From contig NC_134974.1 of NCBI RefSeq assembly GCF_965638725.1, forward strand, positions 2,006,143 to 2,070,142: a stretch of 64,000 nucleotides of DNA, given 5' to 3'. The stretch comes from Aptenodytes patagonicus. Lineage: Eukaryota > Chordata > Aves > Sphenisciformes > Spheniscidae. The notes under the pieces are model-generated. The model saw only the letters and a list, made by a program, of their open reading frames with translations. It did not search any database and had not been told where the DNA came from. Below, in pieces: positions 9,623 to 20,507 of the stretch (position 1 is its first letter; each line of letters starts with the position of its first letter). Made by a program: the position numbers and the translations under genes.

Positions 9623-9642
9623 GGCACGCCGGGAGCTGTAGT
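9623..9642 (-). promoter_or_regulatory. ZNF143 (Staf)-type site upstream of APH1A
   Basis: On the minus strand the element reads ACTACA, two bases, TCCCGGCGTGCC. It matches the long ZNF143/SBF consensus ACTACAnnTCCCAG..TGC with one change in the core. Such sites mark many vertebrate housekeeping promoters. It lies 74-93 bp upstream of the ATG, in the right place for APH1A. Confidence 0.65.
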
Positions 9643-9930
9643 CCGCGGGGGCGGGGACAGCGCCGCCTGGCGGCGGGAGGCCGCGCCGCGCTGCGAGAGT
9701 TGGGGGGGGGGGGGTAGGACCAGCCCCGAGGATGCTCCCGGAGACGCGGGGGTGGTGGGGGGGAGCCCCTCCGCACCCCAAAAACCCCTCCGGCGAAGGG
9801 GCCGTGCAGCGTGTGTGTGTCGTCCCCCCCCCCCCGGCCACCCCCGCGACCTGGGGACTGTCCCTGGGCTGGGGGACGCGCTGGGCAGACCGCGCCGTTG
9901 CTCCAGGATGCTGCCGAACCCCCAAATCTC

Positions 9931-9936
9931 TTTATT
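9931..9936 (-). other. Polyadenylation signal of the minus-strand V-domain gene
   Basis: AATAAA on the minus strand, followed by a G/T-rich stretch towards the APH1A promoter. It is the first canonical signal downstream of the minus-strand Ig V exon. Confidence 0.5.
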
Positions 9937-10099
9937 TCACCCTCTTTGGCAAAGCGGGTGGGGCGGCCCCAGCGCCCCGGGGGTGACACGGTGATGCCGG
10001 GGGCTTCGGGGACAGAGGGACAAGCTCCGGGGTTGGGGGTTGTCACCACGTCCGGCTGCGGGTCACGGCGTGGGCCCCGCCGGGACGGCGAAGCTCGGT

Positions 10100-11169
10100 A
10101 CGTCAGCTCTCCCTGTGGGCGACGGTGCCGTCAGAGTCGCCCCCGCACCCCCCCAATTCCCCCGTCTGGCAGCAGCGGGGCTGCGACCGTCCCCTGCCAC
10201 CTGCGGTCCCCAAGCAGAGGGACGCTGCCTCCCTGCCAGCCCAGATGTCCCAGCCCAACCCCGGGGGCACCCGGGGGCCGCACGGCCTCACCTGATCCTC
10301 CTGTGAAGCAGGCGGCTCCGGGGTCCCGGGCTGGTGACCTGGAGGGGACAGAGCAGGGAGACGCGTCCCCGGCGTGGGGATGGAGGGGACAGAGGGGGAC
10401 AAGGGGGATGGAGGGGATGGAGCAGGATGAGGGATGATGGAGGGGGGACGGAGGGGGGATGGAGGGGATGGAGGGGGTAGTTGATGGGGATGGAGGACGC
10501 TGGAGGGAGATGGAGGACGCTGGACAGGACAGCAGGTGACAGCAGGAGATGGGGGACATGGGGGGGACATGGGGGACATGGGGGGTCCCACTCCCCCGGC
10601 AATGTCGCCATCCTACCTCCCACCAGCAGCGCGGTGCCACTGCCGAAATCCAGGTGCAGGATGCTGCTGTAGGCACACAGGCAGAGGCCGGTGTCGGCGG
10701 GGCGGGCGCCGGCGATGCGCGGGGTGACATTGTGCCCCCCGTACTCGCAGGAGAACACCCCCCCCCCCCCCCCCCCCCCGGCTTCGTCCCGCTCTGGCAA
10801 TCCAGGACCAGGTTGGGCCCGTCCCTGCCACCGCGTCGGTACCAGGACACTTCGCTCTCCATGTCCTCGCCAGCCTCACGCCCCATCTCCACCGGCTCCC
10901 CGGGCTCCACAACCAGGACGGGCTGGGGCTGGCGCTGCCGGGGCTGCGGCAACCAACCAGGGCTCATCCTGCGCCCCCCCCCCCCCCCCCCAGCCTCCAG
11001 CCCAGCCCTGCCATAACCCCCGCCGTCCCCCCCAGCAGCCGGTTGCTCCAAAAAGCCCAGAAATCTCCCCAAACCAGGGCCTGGCCACCCTCCCTTACTC
11101 CTGGCCCCGCCACCCACCCAGGCAGAGCCACAGCAGCCCCGCGGGGACCAGCGAGCCCCCGGCTGCCAT
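10100..11169 (-). CDS. Germline-joined Ig V-domain (V-J-like) receptor gene, minus strand
   Basis: Exon 1 (11169-11118) encodes a signal peptide, MAAGGSLVPAGLLWLCLG, and ends in phase 1 at GTGGGT, the usual phase for Ig leaders. The V exon ends at 10617 and starts at or near 10968. It shows VLVVEPGEPVEM, then VSWYRRGG with the core tryptophan, and PADTGLCLCAYSS (the D-x-G-x-x-x-C F-strand motif). It closes with LDFGSGTALLVGG, an FGxGT joining-segment-like G strand with no recombination signal. A short hinge exon (10338-10292, HQPGTPEPPASQEDQ) follows in phase. No C-type domain or membrane segment is seen; a terminal exon from 10112 is likely but its frame is unclear. Oddities: the first acceptor would give an early stop, the B-strand cysteine is replaced by arginine, and a 22-base C run (10758-10779) changes frame inside the domain. 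The gene could be a decaying receptor, a secreted V protein, or sound but mis-assembled. I do not know its orthologue. Confidence 0.5.
10375..10600 (+). repeat. GGATGGAGG-type minisatellite in intron
   Basis: Purine-rich irregular copies of GGATGGAGGG, then GATGGAGGACGCTGG, then GGGGGACAT, repeat through the intron between the V exon and the hinge exon of the minus-strand receptor gene. No coding sense is seen. Confidence 0.75.
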
Positions 11170-12829
11170 CGGTGGCCGGCACCACGATGCGGGGGCCAGC
11201 TCGTCCCGGGGGCTGAGCCCTTCCGTAGAGCTGCCACCGCTACCGAAACCATGGGGGCCCCGGGCAGCGACCCCCCCCCCCCCCCCGCCACTGGCTTCAT
11301 CACCGGGGACGTGGTGGCCGCTCGGCCACGTGCCGCATCCCGGGAGCATCCCTGGCAGGAGGAGGGTGCTGGGGGTGGGATGTCACCGAATGCCCTCGCC
11401 CCCCCGGTTTCGAAGCTTCTGAGCAAAACTTGGGGTTTTTTGGAGCATCGTGGGGGAATAAACCTGCCTGGGCAACGGTGTGAGCCGAAAGGATGCTGAA
11501 CCCCCCTCCGAAACCTCCGAAATGGAGAGAAAATTGTTTCTGGATGCAAAACTCGGGTGAGATGCTGCAGGTCCGGAGCCGGGTGCTGCCTGGGACCAGG
11601 CCTGGGGGGTGGAAATTGGGGGGGCGGGGGGGGGTTTAAGCATTTTGGGGGATGCTGGGGGATGGAGATGGCCCCAGCCAGGAGCGGACCGGGGCTGGGT
11701 CCACTCTCCCGACCCCGGATGGGTCCCAAACACGTGGAAATCACCCAGATGCCATCGCTGCTGCTGTTTTTTGGGCAATTCCTGGGAGCAGTTGATGGAG
11801 AGTCTCCCCCCCGCCGCCCCCCAGCCACCCCCCCGCCATCCCAAAACGCCCTTCAAAGGGACTAAAAACTGTGAAGCCGTTTCCCAGCTCCCGGCCCGGC
11901 CGCCGCCTTTCCTGCTTGGGGTTCGGCACACCGGGCCCTCGGCCAAACTGGTGCCGAAAAACATCACAACCCCCCCATTGCTGGGGCGGGGGGGAAGGGG
12001 TTTGGTGTCAATAAACCCCATCGAAGTGACAAAATACGGCGGCGAGGCTGATCACAGCTGCCTCCAGCTCGAGCAAAGCCGCCGGCTGCTGCAGAAAAGC
12101 AGAAGAATATAGAATATTATTGAATTAATTTTATATACTCCTCTCGTCGGCCGACGCCGTTGCTCCAGGGGCAATTCCCGGCAGCTCCCACGTGGGAGCT
12201 TGGGGAAATCCAGCCCAAAGGCCGAGAGTGAGCAAAACGTTTGCTTTGGAGAGCAGAAAAACCGGAGGACGACGAAGCCCAGGGCTCCTCGGAGAGACGG
12301 GCAGGGGGATGGGAACCCTCGTTGCAACATGGAGCTGGAATTAAAATCCGATTCTGCAAGTGAGACCAGGGCGCCCGGGTCCCTCCCCCAATTCCCTCCA
12401 CCGTTCCCATCCAAATTCCCCCTCTCCTGGCCCCCCCGGCCACCCAAACCCCAAATAGACCCCCCAGGCGCTGGTCCCTGGGACCCTCAACTCCCGCCGG
12501 CATCACCCTGCGCTAAACCCAGCCCAGAAGGGTCCCGTCGGTGGGGGACGGGTGGCAAAGCCGCTATTTCCACCCGATTCCCACCACCCGCGGAGGCTGC
12601 CAAAGCTGGAGAGCCCCCCACGGTGGGGCGGGGGGGGGGACGACACACACACGTGTGGGGGACCCCCGTCCCATCCCGGCTGGGGCAGGGCCAGCTCCTG
12701 GGGTGCCTCCTCCGAGCATCCCCGAGGCGTGCAGCCGCCAATCCCCCCCTCGGGAGGGGACGGGGACACACGACTCGTCCGTCAGAGCCCCCCCGAGCCT
12801 GGGAGGGAGAGAAAAATCTCCCCGGCAAA

Positions 12830-15120
12830 AGGTTTTTTGGCCAGCGCGGCCTCCGGGCTCCTGGGGACCCTCCTGCTCCTCCTGCCAGGTACGTGCCTGC
12901 TCTGGAAATACCCCAACCCGGGCGAGATTTGCTGATGTGGGTTTTGGGGCGAGATTTGCTGATGTGGGTTTTGGGGTTTGGTTGTTTGTTTTTTTTCTTT
13001 TGGCCCCAAAACATTTTTAACGCAATCCATTGGAAAGCCCGAAGCGCAGAAAATCCAACTCAAAGCCGCTCTCTCCCCCCCCCCCCCCCCCGCCATGCAG
13101 GAGATGCCTCGGCAGAGGGGAGACGGGTCTGGCGAAGCCCTGGGGCGGCTCTGGGTGCTCCCTGGAGAGACGGCAGAGCCGAGCTGTCGCGTCTTGGACT
13201 ACAGCCAGCGTGTGAACTGGTACAAGGAGAAGCCGGACGGCAGTTTGTGCTGGATTTACCAGAGCTCGGATTATTCCCCTCCGGTGGGAAAATCCTCGGG
13301 GAGGAGGGAAACACGGTGGAATTTTTCCCTCGCCATCGGCCATCGGAGGATTCCGGGGTTTATTACTGCAGCTCCTCCAGCTTCTACCCCCATGTTTGGG
13401 GATGGGACCAGGCTCGTTGTCACCGGTGAGTGCCCGGCAGGTCGCGTGGCGGCTGGGGACATCCCCAGGGAGGTTTGTGCCACCTCCCGGCACCCAGTTT
13501 CCCTCTTTAGATGCCACCACCGAGCCCCAGCTCTCCATCCTGGTGCCCGTCGATGCAGAGGAGCCCGGGCAGCCCCCGGCCGTCATCCCCCTGCTCTGCC
13601 GCCTCCACGACCTCCCTCGAGGCTGGGACACCGTGCGCTGGCAGCCCACCGGGGAGGAGACGCCGGTGACGGCGGCGGTCGTGGAGGAGCGCGGCGTCCT
13701 CAGCGCCTGGAGCATCACCCGGGTTTCGGCCGAGCGGTGGGACGGGGCTGCGGCATGCACGGCCCCGGAGAGCGGCACGGGCAGGACCCTCAGCGTTGAC
13801 ATCGGTAAAGGACCCGGGGAGGGTGATTAGTCCACCCCCCCCTCCCCCCCCCCCCGGCTGCAGATCCCAGCCTCCATCCACCTCCTGCATCCCAAGTCTT
13901 CCAGCCTTTCCTCATTCAGGAAATCCCGACATCCCAATTCCTCCTCGTCAAGACACATTTTGGAAATCCCTCGCCCCCCCCGACCATCTCCTCGCTGGGA
14001 TCCCCCTGCACTGAAAGGCTTTAAACCTCCATGTCCCCCCTTGCACAGCCCTGACACCCCCCCCCCTGTTTCGGGGGATGCTCGGCCCTGACACCCCGTT
14101 TCAGGGGATCCTCAGCTCTCCAGAGTGACCAAACCCACGTTCCCCCCCCTCTATTAACTCTCCTTTCCCCCCCCCTCCGCAGAAGGATGCCCTTCCCGGC
14201 TGCTGGCGCTGGGGCTGCCCCGCGTCTCCCTCCTTTTTCCTGCTCCAGCTGACCATCGGGCTCTGCAAACGGCGTCTGGCCAGAGGTACACCCCCCCCCC
14301 CCGAACCCCCCCTCTCACAGCCCCTTACACCCCGGCTCTCTCCTTGCCTCCCCCAGCCGCCCACATGCCCACCCGTGAGACCCACCCGGGAGGTAAAACC
14401 GCTTCCTCAACCCCTGGCGTGAAATGAAGTCATTTATTTATAGCATCATAACGCTGCTCTGGTCAAAACCCAACACCCCTCGGATTCAAAATTTCCTCCA
14501 GATTTTCATGGGGGGGGGGGGGGGGGGGAACCCACCAGCCTGGTGAGAAAATTCACTTTTGGGTGGTGGTGGTGCAAACGCCGCTGCGTCCCCGGGCTCC
14601 TGCCCGGGGCATCCCCCAAAGCGCTGCTCGGGTCTCCCAAAAGCCGAGGGTAAATCTCGTCCAAACGTCGGCTCGCGCTCGGGTCTGGCTGCCGGCAGCA
14701 CGAGTGGGGAACACCCAAGCGTTGGGTGTCCCCCCGCCAAAACCCTCTTTGGGGGAGCGCCGCAGCTCCCCAGCCTGAACCCCAGCCCTCTGCACGGCAG
14801 GAGCAGCTCAGGAGCAGCCCGGCTGCTTCGAAAAGCCTCGAAATTGGGCGCAAGGCTGGGTTAGACACGAAATATTTCATTTTCCGAGCCAGAGGGACCA
14901 GGTTTTGCCATCGCTGGCACCGGTCCCCAGCGTCACCCGCCCGGCCTCACCCAGGGGAGCTAAAAACCCTCAAAGCTTTTTTTTTTTCTTTTTGGCTCCG
15001 CACCTCCTCAAACGCAAAATGAGGTTTAACAACACCGGCTCTCGCTTCCTCTTGCAGAAGGATCCACACCGGCGAGGCGCTGAAACGCCGCCCTGCCAAA
15101 ACCGCCGTCTGCAAATGAGT
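12830..15120 (+). CDS. Germline-joined Ig V-J-like plus C1-domain receptor gene, plus strand; frame-broken
   Basis: A leader-like exon ends at 12888 (SGLLGTLLLLLPG, phase 1, GTACGT donor), but no start ATG is visible. The V exon (13101-13425) holds VWRSPG, then LPGETAEPSCRV (B-strand Cys), VNWYKEKPDGSL (core Trp), then EDSGVYYCSSS (F-strand Cys) and MFGDGTRLVVTG (joining-like G strand). These blocks lie in alternating frames, so three one-base shifts are implied. The next exon (13511-13804, 294 nt, phase 1-1) is fully open and is a C1-type constant domain: PLLCRLHDLPRG, TVRWQP, and LSAWSITRVSAERWDG followed by AAACTAP. An exon at 14183-14285 carries a likely membrane segment (RLLALGLPRVSLLF in one frame, FFLLQLTIGLCKRRLAR in another). 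A 36-nt exon (14357-14392) and a last exon from 15058 are possible tail exons. The leader-V-C1-membrane plan is that of a non-rearranging antigen-receptor-like gene. Whether it is a pseudogene or carries sequence errors is open. Confidence 0.5.
12922..12975 (+). repeat. Perfect 27-bp tandem duplication
   Basis: Bases 12922-12948 and 12949-12975 are identical, each containing GCGAGATTTGCTGATG. They lie in the intron between the leader-like exon and the V exon of the plus-strand receptor gene. Confidence 0.9.
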
Positions 15121-15129
15121 TAAAAACCA

Positions 15130-18100
15130 AGGGAAAAGGGAAAATCGTGCGAGTCTGCAGGATGGGAGCTGGGCGAGCACGGCCCCTTGTCGGCCGCAGC
15201 TCGCAAACCTCCATCAATAGCTTGCAAATTTGCCCCAGGAATAGTTTGCAAACTTGCAGGGGCTTTGCAAAAACCAGGAGGATTTTTTCGGCGTAATCTT
15301 TTCCGATAGGATTTGAGCACCAGCCCCGGGAAAATTCCCTTCAGATATTTTCTAGCCTCTTGGGGAGGGTTTTTAGCAGAATTTTGTTAATTCGTTTATA
15401 ATCTCGAAAGTTAATTTCACAGCTGCTCATAGACGGTATCGCACGCAAACCGCCCGGAAAGCTTATTTCAGTGGTTTACCAGCTAATAAGCACACGAGTG
15501 CTCCGGAAAAAGTGCAAAACCCCCCCCCCCCCGGGTAGCTGCCAAGTGCTCGGAGGGAGGTGGGATGGGACGAGCCAGCGCGGTGTCACCGTCATCCAGC
15601 GCCACCCACCACACGGTCCCACCGGCCGGACCCTGCGTCCAGTTTGGGTGACCGGAGCGTCTCCAGCAGCTCCGCCAGCCCGTTTTTTTCCCCCCTTCCA
15701 GGGCAGTGGGGCCGGGGTTGGGGGGGGGGGGGAAACAACCTTTGCTTTTTTCCTGCTGGGTTGCTCCGCTTGGCTTGGAGGAGGAGGAGGAGGAGGAGGA
15801 AGGCTGTAAGCGCCGAGGGGAGGGAAGGGATGCTCGACGGCAATGAGAGATGGCGTAAAAATAACAGAATTCCTCATTCCGGGGTAAGCAACTGAGGTCT
15901 TGGATCGATAGCCGATCGTGCCTTGCGGCACGCTGTACAGCAGCCACCAGAAATTACTGTTAAACAGGAAAAAAAAGGTATTTTAACGTTACAGAACTAA
16001 GCAAAGCGGTGTTACAGCCCCTCCTCTCCTTATTTTGCTCACGGGGCAGTAAAACGCACTGAAGAGCAACAGCACGACACGCGATGAGCAACTCCTCTCC
16101 TCGTTCCGAGGATGCTCCTAATTTTCCCGGCTGCTCGGTGACCCCCCCCGGATAACGCCCGGAGGCCGGGAGTCTATGGGTGCTTGGGTGCAATTAATAC
16201 CTCCCGTTTCGGTCGGTGCTGCGGCCGGAGGGGTGTTTCGGAGGGGAGGGGAAGGGATGGGAAGCACCCCGCCCGTCGCTCAGAGCCCTCGAACGCGCCC
16301 GGGGGTTCACGAAGCTGATCCGGGTCTAATTAAGGAAGGAAAAAACAAAAGGCGGTGCTTGGAAAAGAAGTCTCTCAGAGCCGTGACTCTGGGAGGGGCC
16401 ACCCAGCATCACCTCCCGCAGCATCCCACGGCCGGTGACGGCAAGGACCGGCCGCAGCGCCCATCGCAGCCTAAAACGGGGGGTGGGACGGCACCGGGTT
16501 ATAAATCCCTCGTGTTTCATCCGTGCCGAGAGCCCCCCCCGAGAGCCGCACGTGGGGCCGATGCCCAGAGGAAGAGCGAGCTGCCACCCCGGCGCACGGC
16601 GGGCACCAACCCTGAAAACCGGGAACGTGGTTTTATTTGGGTTTTTTTACGAATTACTGTTTAAAAGTGCTTTTTTTTTTTTCTTTATTTCAAAGTATCT
16701 AAAATATCCTATTCTCATTTCCCAGTCTTTCTGGCAGAGACGCGCACCCCAGCCGGCAGCAGCCAGCCCACGGAGCCGCTGTTTACAAAAGGGCAGGGAA
16801 GGGCAGGAAAGCTTTATTTAGAGTAGAAAACCCCGTCGGCCAGCGAAAACAGTCCGTTCGGTAGAAAAGCCCCTCCGTTCCTCAAACGACTCCCGTGGGA
16901 AGGGCAGCTCGTCCCACCTACCTTTCAGCTGCACCTCGGGGAGCGGTGGAAACCCCACGGCAGCCGGTGCCACGGGGTTTTCTGGGTTTCCTTCATCCAC
17001 CTTCTCGTCTCCTGCAGCGAAAACACCGAACAATGTCCCCTCCAGCGACTTCCGCAGGAATCCTGCTAATGTCATCTCCTCGGGCACGAGTCATTGTTAA
17101 GGGAAGAGTCTTATTTACCAGCTGCATTTTTTTAATTTCCCTTCAAGTTTTGCTTCCGCCTATTAAAGCTGGGAAATGACGCGCTGCATCCGAGAGCCGG
17201 GGACGGCGGTGATCTCATTCGCACCTTCGTCCTCAGCGTAAAACCCACGGCCGGGGGTACAAGCCCCCACCCGCAGCCTGCCGGGCTTCCACCGCGCCGG
17301 GACGCTCAGAGCATCCCCGGGATGCAGCAGCCTCGGCACCGTGAGAAGCGAGAGCCGGCTTCGCCATCCCTTTCTGGAAAAGCCGTTTTTGGGTTGGTTT
17401 TTGTTTTTTTGGCTCGCACGTTGAGCGTTCCCACGTGAAAGGCATCGCTCCCACGCTGCTCCCTCGCTGCTCGACCTTTTACAGTTTGGTTTCAGCACGT
17501 AAACTTTAATAATAATAATAAAAAAATCCCCAAGGCATAAAAGTACAGAGATTGTGCAAAATAGGAATTAGGTTTTGGGAAAGGAACATGGGATCGGAGA
17601 TGGAAAAGACGTTGGTTTGGGCTGCTTTTTTTGGCTGCTCTTTGGGCGATGTCTTTGCTCTGTGTTGCGAGACATGAAAAGGGAGTAAGAACAAACACAA
17701 AAGGAAAAAGCGAAACAAAACAACGGAGCGTTTTCTTTTTCCAGCCAGAACCAGAATTCAAAATCCGCACCCGCATTTCCCCGGCGGCCCCCAGCAGCCG
17801 AGGACCATCCCTCACGCCACGAAGACGCGGGACGCTGCTGGGGGATGCTCAGGCTGGACACCGATGCGTTCGCGGCCGTGAAAGAACAGCAGAGTTTGGT
17901 GCAAAGGGTTGGTTTGCCCCCTCGTGTCACCTCAGAGCGCGTTTTATCCGGCTCCCTTAGCGGCGTCTCCGTGCTGCAGGTACCACATTTTTGGTTTTTT
18001 CCCAGTTTTTTCAAGTTTTACGTCATCACATCCAACCACGAGGAGCCGTCCTCAGCCCCAAGCCGGCAAATCCCTTTGAATTCAGACTCCAAGTTTGCGT

Positions 18101-20480
18101 GCCAAGAGGTTGGTCTGTCCAACCCCATCCGCTCATCTAATAAAAGACACCACCATCCTCGTAAACCTGCCTTGCCCCTTCCCTCCCCATCACTTTCAAA
18201 CCACAATATTTTAACTCTTTCACAGCTCGACATCTCCCCACGCTTCCCAAGCGCCTCCCGGCCGAGCCGGCAGCTCCGGCCCCGGTGGGATTCATCCCAA
18301 CGAGGTCAGATTTCTGCTTGGGTTGAGATTTTGAGTTTTGATGTTATTTTTGTGGGTTGAGGGGAGGGTTTGGAGATATTCGCTTCCTGCCTGCTCAGCC
18401 GCTCGGCATTCCTCCGCGCTTAACCCTTTGCCAAGCATCTCCCTACGGATGGGAAAAGCCCCTTCGGCAAAGCACGTCCAGCCCCGGGAGGCTGCAAACC
18501 ATTTTTGGGATGCGCTTGAAGAGTTCTTCAGTTGGGTCCCCTCTTAGTCGGAAAAAAAAAATAATCTGCCTTTGGAAATCCTCGGCTTAAAATCGATAGG
18601 AACCCTCGGCTTAAAATCAATAGGAACCCTCGGCTTAAAATCGATAGGAGCCCTCGGCTTAAAATCAGTAAGGAACCCTTGGCTTAAAATCAGTAAGGAA
18701 CCCTTGGCTTAAAATCGATAGCACAAGGGTGAGAAAAATATTGATTGCCGCTGCTCTCCCCGGCTGGTTGCCCCGTCGATCATAAAACCATAGAATAGAC
18801 GCCCGCACCCATCCCACCGCAGCCGGTGGTTTTCGATCCCCGCCTGCAGCCCGTGCCCCCCGCTTCGGTCTCGGCTCAGCACAGCTGTTTGCCATTAAAA
18901 CCTCTCACCCCGCTGAAAAACTCGCTTCCGTTTTCTCATCTGCGAGAGGAAACTCCCCAGCCCACATCCCGCGGGGGCAGGCACCCACCGAGGGAGGCGG
19001 GGAGAGGGGGGGGAGACGGACGCAGCCCCCCCGGGTCCGTGCTCCGGGGGGAGCATCGTCCTCTGGGCGTTTGGCTGGAGAAAACTGAAATATAGGGCTG
19101 GGAAAAGATTTTGAAGACGGGGAGAAGGTGCCTCGAGGGATGGTGGATAAAGACAAGGCGAGAGCACGGTCTGCACCTCCTCCCAAGGTCGTCCCATGTT
19201 CGACCACCCTCCTGGCTGGGAAGGGTTCTCCTTCCAGGCGAATCTTCCCAGTTATGAACTTCTTCTCGTCACACCTCAAAAATGCAGCTCCTCTCTTCCT
19301 TTCTAAGACTTCTCTTGCTCTTTCTCGGTTTGCTAGCGTCCACCTCGGGCACCACATCCAAGAGCCCCCAAAACACACCACCACGCTCAAGAGACCAGCC
19401 GAGAGAGGAAACCGTCTTGGGTGAACGTGTGGTTTTTTTCCCCACGAAAACCAATTTTTATCGCTGCGCAAGCAATAAAGTCACAGCGATCTCGGCACCC
19501 GCCCGGCGGCAAACCCGCAGCAGTGAGCGGCCCCCACCACGCGCCGCTCAGGAACTGATTTTACACCAGTTTGGTCACACCTAATTTACCTCCCGCTCCT
19601 TCTATTCCCCTTTCGCTTCGCGCCCCAGTTCACACCAGTTTCCACCGGCATCACGTCGTCTCCTCGGAGAAGGCCGCCGGCACCGGTATCGGCTTTTCCC
19701 CACAAAGCAGAGGAGCCAGATTTTCTTTTCCTACCCATTTCCCTTCTAAGAAACGTTTTCCTATTTTGTTTTTATTTTTAGAGAAGAAAATAAGCAGCTT
19801 GATAGCGATATGTACCAAGGCACCACACCCTGCGGATGCAGCAACAGGAGCTGACCGTAAACACCAAATGGGGCTCCTAAAGCATCCCAACCCGGGGTGT
19901 TTCTATCCACCACAAAATAAAATAAGCCCGCGACCGTTCGCGTTTCTTCTTACTGCTGGAGAAACTGAGGCATGGGAAGGTGAAATGAAGCCAAGGGAAA
20001 AAAAATCCCCCAAGATTTCAAGGGAAGTGGGGAACTAAATCTGGCTCCCAGTTGTCGTTTCTGCCTTTGCTCTGAATCGCCGCCTTCTCTACGAGAATGG
20101 TTTGCTATTAATTACTCCTGCTATACTCCGTTATAACATAATCAAAACCACCCTCCCTCTATCTGCGAGCTCATCCAGCGGCGCTAACCCTCCCTGGGGA
20201 ATAACTTCCCAAGATTTGCAACTCGGCCATCGGAAAAGTCTTTGCAAAGGGGAAAAAAAAAAAAAATCTTCCATCGCTAGAGCGGTGTCACGGGCATCCC
20301 GCATCTCCCGGCCCATATAGGACAACCTCTAGCCCAGCCTGCCATCGCACCCCTTGGCAAATTGCAGAAAAACTTGTCTTTTCTCCGAGCGCGGGGGCTG
20401 CTCGGTCCAGCCCTCGCAAGAGTCATTTCCTGCCTCTGCTGGGACGGCTCGAGAAATTCTCGAGCAGCAGCACCGAGCCG
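15130..20480. other. Intergenic stretch without supported genes
   Basis: I see no exon set with conserved protein content here. There are scattered open frames on both strands, short C runs, an A/T-rich pocket at 16620-16720, a 25-bp minisatellite (18576-18721), and one isolated open frame with a signal-peptide-like start at 19282 that is treated as a finding only. Confidence 0.6.
18576..18721 (+). repeat. Minisatellite, six copies of a 24-25 bp unit
   Basis: Six copies of a unit close to AACCCTCGGCTTAAAATCGA plus TAGG follow head to tail: 18576-18600, 18601-18624, 18625-18648, 18649-18673, 18674-18698 and 18699-18721. Copies 4 and 5 share the variant AATCAGTAAGG, and copies 5 and 6 share CCCTTGG, which suggests recent local duplication. 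Confidence 0.9.
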
Positions 20481-20507
20481 CACCGGCGGACGACACCGAA
20501 ACGTAGG

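Noticed and set aside
8633-9994. 453-residue proline-rich plus-strand frame
   Set aside because: It lies over APH1A intron 1, exon 1 and promoter on the opposite strand, and its proline content comes from C runs and the 40-bp duplication.
10050-10112. GELTYR motif suggestive of an ITIM-like tail in the minus-strand Ig gene
   Set aside because: In that frame no stop occurs before the polyadenylation signal, whereas another frame of the same exon stops soon. The motif is probably fortuitous.
12200-13429. 409-residue plus-strand frame read as one protein
   Set aside because: It joins intergenic DNA, an intron and part of the V exon by chance. Only its last part (V exon) has Ig content, and the leader and splice signals argue for separate exons.
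15058-15120. RRIHTGE resembling a zinc-finger linker
   Set aside because: There is no C2H2 finger on either side; only the short linker-like string occurs, after a splice acceptor. It is more simply a tail or untranslated exon.
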